The position numbers were made by a program, and so were the translations under genes. Of a DNA stretch of 10,578 nucleotides, positions 5,120 to 10,578 are shown one piece after another (position 1 is the stretch's first letter; each line of letters starts with the position of its first letter). Source of the stretch: an uncultured Thermoleophilia bacterium (GTDB lineage: Bacteria; Actinomycetota; Thermoleophilia; Gaiellales; F1-60-MAGs149); NCBI GenBank assembly GCA_902806305.1, contig CADCWC010000073.1:1-10578 (forward strand), given 5' to 3'. Below the pieces are notes generated by a model. That model had not been told where the DNA came from. It searched no databases and saw only the letters and a list, made by a program, of their open reading frames with translations.

Positions 5120-6276
5120 CGCTGCGCCGACGACGCGCACCCGGGGACCGGTCGACGCTCGACGCCGGCGCGGGCGCCGCCGAGATTCCCGACGGAGTGC
5201 CGACGCGGCAGTCGCTCGACCGCAGGCTGCGGGTCGCGGTCATCGCCGTCAGCATGCTCTGCGCCGTCCTCGTCCTGGTGATCGGCGGGCTCCTCCTGTA
5301 CTGGCGCGAGTACCTGCTGCGCCCGAATCCCGGCGTCTTCGCGCGCGGCCCGTTCCTGACCCGACTGACGGAGACGGAGGCGGCACTGCGCTGGACCGTG
5401 GAGGACGGCCGCGAGGTCGTGCTGACCGCCGTGGGCGGCTCGCGTGAGGTCCGGGCGCGGGACGGCCGCTTCACCGGCCTCGAGCCGGACACGCTGTACG
5501 CCTGGACGGCCGCCGTGGACGGCAGCGCCGCGTCGACCGGCAGCTTCCGAACGGCACCGACCGACCCGGACACGCCGATCCGCTTCGTCGCGTTCGCCGA
5601 CTACGGCTCGGGCGACGAGCACGAGTGGGCCGTCGGCCGCGTGGCCGCCGCGGTCCGGCCCGCCTTCGCCGTGACCGCGGGCGACAACAGCTACCTGACG
5701 TCGAACGCCGCCGTCCTCGACCGCAACATCTTCAAGCCGCTCCACGACCTGATGAAGGTGGCGCCGCTCTGGGCCGGCATGGGCGACCACGACCTGTTCT
5801 GGAGAAACGGCGCCGACCTGATCTCCGCGCTCGACCTGCCGGGCGACGGCCTGCGCTACGAGGTGCGGTACGGCCCCGTGCAGGTCGTCGTCCTGGGCGA
5901 CCGGGCCGACGACGCGACGATCGCCTTCGCGCAGGAGATGCTCGCGCGGCCGGGGCCGCGCGTCCGGTTCGTCACGCTCCACCGGCCGCTCCAGGCCGGG
6001 AACCCGCTGCTCGACGTGCTCAGGGAGGCGCGGGTGGAGGCGGTCTTCCAGGGCCACCTGCACCGCTACGAGCGGCGCCTCGTCGACGGGGTCCGGCTGT
6101 TCACGGTCGGCGTCGGCGGCAAGGGTCCCGGCAACCTCGAGTTCACCAAGGCGAGCGCGGGGGCCGAGCGCTCGCTGCTCGACTTCGGCCTGCTGCAGGT
6201 GGACGTCGTCGGCGACCGGGTCGCCTACACCTACCTCGACGAGACCGGACGCATCCTGGACCGAGCCACGTCATGA
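5116..6276 (+). CDS. Membrane-anchored metallophosphoesterase, purple-acid-phosphatase-like
   Basis: This 386-aa protein has a basic N-terminus, one transmembrane helix (about 39-62), a fibronectin-III-like beta domain (about 75-147, including GLEPDTLYAWTAAVDG as in N-terminal domains of purple acid phosphatases), and a calcineurin-like phosphoesterase domain (about 155-386). The metal-ligand blocks are in order: FADYGSG (D162), AGDNSY (D190), GDHD (224-226), TLHRPL (H289) and GHLH (H314, H316). The third block is normally GNHE/D; here the Asn that ligates metal and contacts phosphate is replaced by Asp. The catalytic domain should lie outside the membrane. The GTG at 5116 overlaps the Lrp stop as GTGA; the open frame continues upstream to 4411 but there it is only a shadow of the Lrp gene. 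Substrate unknown; phosphomonoester or phosphodiester hydrolysis is the family expectation. The following gene overlaps by ATGA. Confidence 0.85.
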   Translation: MTLRRRRAPGDRSTLDAGAGAAEIPDGVPTRQSLDRRLRVAVIAVSMLCAVLVLVIGGLLLYWREYLLRPNPGVFARGPFLTRLTETEAALRWTVEDGREVVLTAVGGSREVRARDGRFTGLEPDTLYAWTAAVDGSAASTGSFRTAPTDPDTPIRFVAFADYGSGDEHEWAVGRVAAAVRPAFAVTAGDNSYLTSNAAVLDRNIFKPLHDLMKVAPLWAGMGDHDLFWRNGADLISALDLPGDGLRYEVRYGPVQVVVLGDRADDATIAFAQEMLARPGPRVRFVTLHRPLQAGNPLLDVLREARVEAVFQGHLHRYERRLVDGVRLFTVGVGGKGPGNLEFTKASAGAERSLLDFGLLQVDVVGDRVAYTYLDETGRILDRATS

Positions 6277-6629
6277 GGACGCTGCGCGCCCTGAACGCGC
6301 TGCTCGGCGTCCTCGTCGCCGTGGCGGCCCTCACGGGCACGCGGCCGGAGGTCTTCCGGTTCCTGTTGCCGGCGGGCGTGCTGCTGTTCGTGCTCGGAGC
6401 CGGCTGCATCGCGGGCGACGCGATCCCGCTGCGGCCGACCGCGCTCGCCTGCTCGGTGGCCACGGCCGCCGTCGGACTGGCGCTCGTCGTCCGCGGGGGA
6501 CCGGCGGAGCTGCTCGGGGCGCTCGTCGTGGTCCTCCAGGGAGTCGCCTGGCGGTCGACACGCGAGGGTGCGCCGCCGTACGCGACCCTCGGGGCCGCGC
6601 CTCGACGTCAGCGGCCGCGCGCCCAGTAG
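6273..6629 (+). CDS. Small four-helix membrane protein of unknown function
   Basis: This 118-aa protein begins at an ATG that overlaps the phosphoesterase stop (ATGA), so its translation is probably coupled. Hydrophobic segments at about 5-22, 28-48, 53-73 and 77-94 suggest four transmembrane helices; the tail (95-118) is basic with PPYATLG and RRQRPRAQ. One Cys (45) lies in the second helix and one (60) in the third. I do not recognise a family. Co-occurrence with a membrane-anchored phosphoesterase and an Lrp regulator suggests a membrane role, perhaps as partner of the phosphoesterase, but this is inference. Its last 22 nt overlap tail-to-tail with the interrupted methyltransferase gene on the other strand, and no terminator separates them. 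Confidence 0.75.
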   Translation: MRTLRALNALLGVLVAVAALTGTRPEVFRFLLPAGVLLFVLGAGCIAGDAIPLRPTALACSVATAAVGLALVVRGGPAELLGALVVVLQGVAWRSTREGAPPYATLGAAPRRQRPRAQ

Positions 6630-7420
6630 CCGAGCGTGCGGTAGGGCAGCTCGAGGAGGTCACGGCCGCGGGTCTCGGGGTGGCGCGCGAGCAGCTCGCG
6701 GAGCGCGTCCAGCACCCGCTCCTGCTCGGCCGGCGGGAGGCGCGCCACGCCGCTCGTCGAGCGTTGGAGCTCGACGACCTCGGCCGGCGACAGGCGCTGC
6801 ACCTGGCGCTCCTCGACCTGTCCGAAGCGACCGAACAGTCCCGACCCCTCGACGCGGGTCCGCCACGGACCACGGTAGGAGGCGTCGGGTCCACGGGCGG
6901 CGAGCAGCGGCTCCATCACGGCGCCGACCCCGCGGAGCCAGTCGGGCGCCTAGGGCGGCCGGTCGTAGACCGTCCAGAGCGGGGCGAGGCCGAGCGCGCC
7001 ACGGAGCACGCGGCGGATCTCGCGCAGCGCCGGGAGATCGTGGAACCAGTGCAGCGCCTCGCCCACCAGGACGGCATCGACGGCCCCGTCCGCGACGGGG
7101 ATCGCGTGCGCCGTCCCGTCGAGCGCCTCGGCGTCCGGCACCTGCCGCTCGAGGATCGCCCGCATGCCGGACAGCGGCTCGACGGCCACCACGTGGCCGA
7201 CACGCGGCACGAGCAGCCGGGTCAGACGCCCGGTGCCCGCTCCGAGGTCGAGCACGACCGACCTGCCGTCGAGCCCGAGCGACGCCAGCACGTGGTCGAC
7301 GACATGTTCCGAGAACGGCGGACGGACGCGATCGTAGACGTCCGCGACGCGCTCGAAGCTCTGCGCGTACGGGGTCTCGGACCCGGTCCCGGGAACGTCA
7401 CGCACCGGGCCGCGCGTCAC
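6608..7420 (-). pseudogene. Class I SAM-dependent methyltransferase interrupted by an in-frame TAG
   Basis: The 5' part (156 codons from GTG 7420) carries a Rossmann methyltransferase core: VVLDLGAGTGRLT (55-67, SAM-binding motif I), the acidic end of strand 2 (AVEP, E81), and GEALHWFHDLPALREIRRVLRG (120-141). It stops at a TAG (6950-6952) after VYDRPP. The same frame continues without another stop to 6608: APDWLRGVGAVMEPLL, then about 90 residues ending ELPYRTLGYWARGR, which matches the C-terminal third typical of this methyltransferase group. G/C third positions persist on both sides, so decay, if any, is recent; a single C-to-T change of a CAG or a G-to-T change of a GAG codon would explain it. 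A restart at GTG-ATG (6917-6922) is conceivable but lacks a Shine-Dalgarno. The alternatives are sequencing error, readthrough or a split protein. It overlaps the 65-aa gene by 23 nt; substrate unknown. Confidence 0.75.
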
Positions 7421-7595
7421 CCGCGGAGGGCTCCGCGCGGTGCTGCGGGTCGGTGAGGCCCTGAGCCGCCGGCACCTGGGAGGCGCCGTTCGGCGAGCCG
7501 CTCCCGGGCGGCAGGACGACGCCGTCCACGACGCGCATCCCGTCGTCGATCGAGACGTCGCCTCGCTCCCGCTCCGGACCGTCGATGCGCGCCAT
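7398..7595 (-). CDS. Small hypothetical protein, 65 aa
   Basis: The ATG at 7595 is preceded by a near-perfect Shine-Dalgarno (GGGAGG, 6-nt spacer), and the codons are almost all G/C-ending, both strong signs of a real gene. The N-terminal half is acidic (MARIDGPERERGDVSIDDG) followed by a short hydrophobic stretch (VVDGVVLPPG, 22-31); the C-terminal half is Gly/Ser/Pro/Ala/Gln-rich and probably disordered. There is no signal peptide, transmembrane helix or cysteine. I recognise no family. It lies 92 nt after mec and overlaps the start of the interrupted methyltransferase by 23 nt, so the two may be translationally coupled. Confidence 0.65.
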   Translation of the reverse strand: MARIDGPERERGDVSIDDGMRVVDGVVLPPGSGSPNGASQVPAAQGLTDPQHRAEPSAGDARPGA

Positions 7596-7654
7596 TCCCG
7601 TCCTCCCTGTCGCTCCCTGCCTGCCCGTCACGCAAGCCTCGGCCGGCGGGGGCG

Positions 7655-7670
7655 GTCCCAAACCTGGGAC
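7655..7670. terminator. Perfect 6-bp inverted repeat just after mec
   Basis: GTCCCA (7655-7660) and TGGGAC (7665-7670) pair exactly around a 4-nt loop, and GGCG/CGCC (7651-7654, 7673-7676) can extend the stem past a 2-nt bulge. It begins 12 nt beyond the mec stop. No T-run follows. It may partly terminate, stabilise the upstream mRNA or bind a protein, separating the cysteine genes from the 65-aa gene. Confidence 0.4.
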
Positions 7671-7687
7671 GTCGCCCGGGTGAGCGG

Positions 7688-8098
7688 TCAGTCCTCGACG
7701 ACGAGCGGACGGGGCGTGATCCGTCCCCGGCCCATCGTGAAGGCCTTCAGCACGGGCGGGTCGGAGCCGAGCGAGAGGATCGCGTAGGTGCCGTCGAACG
7801 GCCCCGCGAGATCCAGGTCGGTCCGGGACGGGAAGGCCGGCGACCGCGTGTGCGAGTGGTAGGCGGCCACGACGTCCTCGCCCGCTGCGGCGAGCTCCTG
7901 CTCGATCCGCAGCTGGTCCGCGGGGTCCATCCGGTAGAAGTACGGGCTCGGCTCGGCGTTGACGACCGGGACGAACCGCGTGACCCGGTCGTCGAGCCCG
8001 ACCAGGTAGCCGCACGCCTCGTTCGGCAGCGCTGCCCGGGCGTGCGCGACGACCTCGTCGACCACTGCCCGCGGCACGCGCACCGCGACCGCCGTCAC
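7688..8098 (-). CDS. mec: Mec-type JAMM metallopeptidase, releases cysteine from CysO
   Basis: This 136-aa protein is a single JAB1/MPN/JAMM domain. The zinc-peptidase motif is complete: E27 in NEACGYLVG, then H81-S-H83, seven residues, S91 and D94 (HSHTRSPAFPSRTD). In Mycobacterium tuberculosis the counterpart, Mec+, cleaves the newly formed cysteine from the C-terminus of CysO, regenerating CysO-GlyGly. NAEPSPYFYRMDP (47-59) is also typical of this subgroup. I place the start at GTG 8098, which overlaps the cysM stop as GTGA; GTG 8101 is directly adjacent, and the longer frame to 8152 would only add Arg-rich residues read from cysM. Order cysM-mec and the 4-nt overlap support a translationally coupled cysteine operon. 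Confidence 0.9.
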   Translation of the reverse strand: MTAVAVRVPRAVVDEVVAHARAALPNEACGYLVGLDDRVTRFVPVVNAEPSPYFYRMDPADQLRIEQELAAAGEDVVAAYHSHTRSPAFPSRTDLDLAGPFDGTYAILSLGSDPPVLKAFTMGRGRITPRPLVVED

Positions 8099-9078
8099 CA
8101 CCAGAGCTTCGTCTCCATCGCGGCGTCGAGCTCGTCGGCCGGACGGTCCCACAGGCCCGCGGAGGCGTACTTCCAGCCGCCGTCGGCGAACAGCATGACG
8201 ACGTTCCGGTCGGGGTCGAGCTCGGCCGCGACGCGTCGGCCCACCTCGAGCACGGCGCCCGCCGAGACGCCGACGAACAGCCCCTCCCGATCGGCGAGCG
8301 CGCGGAGGCCGCGCACCGACTCCTCGTTCGACACGAGCAGCTTCCGGTCGAGCAGCGACACGTCGAGCACCTCGGGCACGTAGCCGTCGGCCAGCGACCG
8401 CAGCCCGGAGACGGGGTCGCCCTGGAGCGGCTCGGCCGCCACGATCTGGACCGCGGGGTTCGCCTCGCGCAGGCGCCGGGCGCAGCCCATCAGCACGCCG
8501 CCCGTGCCGAGCCCCGCCACGAACGCGTCGACGCGACCGTCGAGCGCGTCGAGGAGCTCAGGGGCCGTCGTGCGGTAGTGCGCGTCCGGGTTGGCGGGAT
8601 TCGCGTACTGGAACGGCATGTACACCGTCGGGTCGGCCGCCGCGAGCCGGCGGGCCTCCGCGACGGCGCCGTTCGAGCCGAACTCGCCGTCGGTGAAGAC
8701 GATCTCCGCGCCGTAGAGGCGCAGCAGGGCGACCCGCTCGGGCGTGGCCGAGGACGGCATCACGGCCCGCAGGCGGTAGCCCTTCACACGGGCGATCATG
8801 GCCAGCGAGATGCCGGTGTTGCCCGACGTCGGCTCGAGGATCGTCTGACCGCTGCCCGGGACGAGCAGCCCGTCACGCTCGGCAGCCTCGATCATCGAGA
8901 GCGCGACGCGGTCCTTCACGGACCCGGTCGGGTTCATCTGCTCGAGCTTGGCCCACAGCCGCGCGCCCCCCTGGGGGCGCAGGCGGGGCAGCTCGACGAG
9001 CGGCGTCGAGCCGATCGCCGAGAGCACGCCGGTGCGCGCCTGCGGGGCGTGCAGGACGGGCTCGGAGACGGCGGACAC
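8095..9078 (-). CDS. cysM: CysM-type cysteine synthase using CysO-thiocarboxylate
   Basis: This 327-aa fold-type II PLP enzyme has NPTGSVKDR (49-57) with the Schiff-base lysine K55, the substrate loop TSGNTG (84-89) and the PLP-phosphate loop GTGG (191-194). The C-terminal half resembles M. tuberculosis CysM rather than CysK: AAEPLQGDPVSGLRSLADGYVPEVLD, ADGGWKYASAGLW and an aromatic terminus (KLWW, against LWA as I recall it for M. tuberculosis). R227 in GLRSL appears to align with the arginine (Arg220) that selects O-phosphoserine in the mycobacterial enzyme, from remembered alignment. The expected reaction joins CysO-thiocarboxylate sulfur to phosphoserine-derived aminoacrylate, leaving cysteine on CysO. 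Start GTG 9078 lies 6 nt after the cysO stop with GAGGAG just upstream, though close (2-nt spacer). Its stop overlaps mec. Confidence 0.92.
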   Translation of the reverse strand: MSAVSEPVLHAPQARTGVLSAIGSTPLVELPRLRPQGGARLWAKLEQMNPTGSVKDRVALSMIEAAERDGLLVPGSGQTILEPTSGNTGISLAMIARVKGYRLRAVMPSSATPERVALLRLYGAEIVFTDGEFGSNGAVAEARRLAAADPTVYMPFQYANPANPDAHYRTTAPELLDALDGRVDAFVAGLGTGGVLMGCARRLREANPAVQIVAAEPLQGDPVSGLRSLADGYVPEVLDVSLLDRKLLVSNEESVRGLRALADREGLFVGVSAGAVLEVGRRVAAELDPDRNVVMLFADGGWKYASAGLWDRPADELDAAMETKLWW

Positions 9079-9084
9079 GGCTCC

Positions 9085-9360
9085 TCAGCCCCCGGCCATC
9101 GCCGGCAGCACGATGATCGTCCCCTGATCCGGGACCGGGGTCTCGAGCCCCTGGCCGAGGCGCACGTCCTCGTTCTGCACGTAGACGTTCACGAAGCGGT
9201 TGAGGTTGCCCTCGGGGTCGACGAGCCCGTCGCGCACGCCGGGATGGCGCTCGAACAGGTCGTCGAGCGCCTCGCGCAGCGTGCCGCCCGAGACGGCGAC
9301 CTCCCGCGCTCCGCCTACCTGCTGCCGGAGGACCGGGGGCATGCGGACCTTTGCTGTCAT
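9085..9360 (-). CDS. cysO: CysO, ubiquitin-like sulfur carrier protein
   Basis: This 91-aa MoaD/ThiS-type beta-grasp protein ends in the required exposed Gly-Gly (LPAMAGG). KVRMPPVLRQQVGG (4-17) is the first hairpin, TLREALDDLFERHPGVRDGLVD (27-48) the central helix region, and NRFVNVYVQNEDVRLGQGLETPVPDQGTIIVLPAMAGG the last strands. An E1 adenylates the terminal glycine, which becomes a thiocarboxylate that donates sulfide to CysM. ATG 9360 has a good Shine-Dalgarno (GGGAG with about 7 nt spacing); a GTG directly upstream at 9363 is less likely. It sits 25 nt after the E1 gene and 6 nt before cysM. MoaD for molybdopterin is the alternative, but flanking cysM and mec decide for CysO. Confidence 0.92.
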   Translation of the reverse strand: MTAKVRMPPVLRQQVGGAREVAVSGGTLREALDDLFERHPGVRDGLVDPEGNLNRFVNVYVQNEDVRLGQGLETPVPDQGTIIVLPAMAGG

Positions 9361-9385
9361 CACGTTCTCCCGTCGTGCGCGCGCG

Positions 9386-10578
9386 TCAGACGCCCGCCGG
9401 GACGGCCTCGGCCGCCACGGCGCGCGGCGGTGCGGCGCAGAACTGCTCGTAGTCGATGTAGGTGACCGGCCCGGCGTCCGGACCGCAGACCGGGCACGCC
9501 GGGTCGCGCCGCAGCCCGACCTCCGTGAAGCTCATCTCGAGGGCGTCCACGAGGAGCAGGCGGCCGACGAGCGGCTCGCCGATCCCGAGCAGGAGCTTCA
9601 GCGCCTCGGTGGCCTGGAGGGTGCCCATGATGCCGGGCAGCACGCCGAGGACGCCGCCCTCCGCGCACGAGGGCGCCATCTCGACGGGCGGCGGCTCGGG
9701 GAAGAGGCAGCGGTAGCACGGCCCGTCGTACGGCCGGAAGACGGTCAGCTGACCCTCGAAGCGGAAGATCGACGCGTGGACGATCGGCACGCGGTGGACC
9801 AGGCTCGCGTCGTTCAGCAGATACCGGGTCGGGAAGTTGTCGGTGCCGTCGACGATCACGTCGTAGCCCTCGAGGATCCGGTCGACGTTCTCGGAGGTGA
9901 GCCGCTCGCGGTACTCGACCACGGTCACGTCCGGGTTCAGCGCCTCGATCGTCCGCCGGGCCGACTCGGCCTTCGGCAGACCGATGCGGTCCGTCGCGTG
10001 CAGGATCTGGCGCTGGAGGTTGGAGTCGTCCACGACGTCGTCGTCGACGATCCCGATCGTCCCGACCCCGGCCGCGGCCAGGTACAGGGCGGCCGGCGAG
10101 CCGAGCCCGCCCGCGCCGAGGAGCAGGACCTTCGAGTTCAGGAGCTTCACCTGCCCCGTCTCGCCGACCTCCGGGATGAGCAGGTGGCGCGAGTAGCGCC
10201 GCCGCTTGTCGGCGTCGAGGATGGCCGGCATCTCCCACGCGTGGCCGCCCTGCTTCCAGCCGGAGAAGCCGCCGCGCAGGGAGCGCACGTTCTCGTAGCC
10301 GAGATCGCCGAGCGCCTTGGCGGCGAACGCCGAGCGGGCGCCGGACTGGCACGAGAGGACGATCGGGGTGTCGCGCTCGGGCGCGAGGCCCTCGATGCGC
10401 GACTCGAGGAAGCCGCGAGGGATGTGCACGGCCCCGCGGATCGCGCCCTGCTCGTACTCGTCGAGCTCGCGGACGTCGATCAGCACGGGCGGTGTCGGGC
10501 CGGTCAGCTCGGCCTCGGCCTCGCGGGGCTCGACCTCGCGGATCGACTCCTTGACGGACGCGAGCAGGTCGCGGTAGG
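9386..10578 (-). CDS. moeZ: Rhodanese-E1 fusion (MoeZ/MoeB-like adenylyltransferase/sulfurtransferase), 5' end outside window
   Basis: The visible 396 codons, counted from the right edge, start with a charged linker (YRDLLASVKES...), then a rhodanese domain (about 30-110: VLIDVRELDEYEQGAIRGAVHIP, active-site loop C76-QSGARS, GGFSGWKQGG). A ThiF/MoeB E1 domain follows (about 125-370): YSRHLLIPEVGETGQ, nucleotide loop GAGGLGSP (154-161), DSNLQRQILH, DGTDNFPTRYLLND (243-256), zinc pairs CYRC (287-290) and CPVC (361-364), and probable catalytic C304 in APSCAEGGVLGVLPG. It should adenylate the CysO C-terminus and supply sulfur through the rhodanese. In M. tuberculosis MoeZ the rhodanese is C-terminal; here it is N-terminal. 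GTG 10486 is unlikely as the start, since it would cut into the first rhodanese strand and the frame stays open to the edge. cysO follows after 25 nt. Confidence 0.9.
   Translation of the reverse strand, partial: YRDLLASVKESIREVEPREAEAELTGPTPPVLIDVRELDEYEQGAIRGAVHIPRGFLESRIEGLAPERDTPIVLSCQSGARSAFAAKALGDLGYENVRSLRGGFSGWKQGGHAWEMPAILDADKRRRYSRHLLIPEVGETGQVKLLNSKVLLLGAGGLGSPAALYLAAAGVGTIGIVDDDVVDDSNLQRQILHATDRIGLPKAESARRTIEALNPDVTVVEYRERLTSENVDRILEGYDVIVDGTDNFPTRYLLNDASLVHRVPIVHASIFRFEGQLTVFRPYDGPCYRCLFPEPPPVEMAPSCAEGGVLGVLPGIMGTLQATEALKLLLGIGEPLVGRLLLVDALEMSFTEVGLRRDPACPVCGPDAGPVTYIDYEQFCAAPPRAVAAEAVPAGV

Noticed and set aside
6950..6952. TAG read as pyrrolysine or another programmed recoding
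   Set aside because: Nothing in the window (no pyl genes, no recoding stem I can identify) supports it; a nonsense mutation or sequencing error is simpler.
1..10578. CRISPR arrays, tRNA/rRNA genes, insertion sequences, phage or defence genes
   Set aside because: No regularly spaced repeats, tRNA-like folds, transposase or integrase motifs, or terminal inverted repeats were seen.

Overview
The window is very GC-rich (roughly 70-75% by eye), with almost exclusively G/C third codon positions, many GTG starts, and GTGA/ATGA gene overlaps. Together with the gene content (CysO/CysM/Mec cysteine pathway, LtrA, FDH-type cytochrome b, OsmF-like lipoprotein) this suggests an actinobacterium, possibly of the deep Thermoleophilia/Solirubrobacterales branch. 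The taxon is inference; no rRNA or other marker is present. Only about 4400-4650 is clearly lower in GC.

Left block, + strand (1-1466): the last codons of an upstream gene, a four-histidine cytochrome b subunit of formate-dehydrogenase type, and a SIS-domain protein of the 6-phospho-3-hexuloisomerase (PHI) family. The pairing hints at one-carbon metabolism, but the PHI-like protein has altered sugar-phosphate motifs and no hexulose-phosphate synthase is visible.

Second block, - strand (4089 down to 1503): an OsmF/ProX-type compatible-solute-binding lipoprotein without its permease or ATPase, an LtrA membrane protein and a small VOC-fold protein, closely spaced and probably co-transcribed.

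Divergent control region (4090-4507): promoter-like elements facing both ways, two different pairs of direct repeats that each have a 21-bp period (one pair before the lipoprotein gene, one before the Lrp gene), a strong 14-bp-stem hairpin, and a possible 31-codon leader ORF. It is the most regulatory-looking part of the window.

Third block, + strand (4508-6629): an Lrp/AsnC regulator, a membrane-anchored purple-acid-phosphatase-like metallophosphoesterase and a four-helix membrane protein, each overlapping the next by 4 nt (GTGA, ATGA). This is a translationally coupled trio of unknown purpose.

Right block, - strand (off the right edge down to 6608): a rhodanese-E1 fusion (MoeZ/MoeB-like, 5' end outside the window), CysO, CysM, Mec, then a 65-aa protein and a SAM methyltransferase reading frame broken by one in-frame TAG. 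The first four genes form a self-contained protein-bound-sulfide route to cysteine: the E1 activates CysO at its C-terminal Gly-Gly, sulfur is loaded (perhaps through the fused rhodanese), CysM adds it to a serine-derived acceptor, and the JAMM peptidase Mec releases cysteine. The pathway is known from Mycobacterium tuberculosis; the fused, co-located E1 is the distinctive element here.
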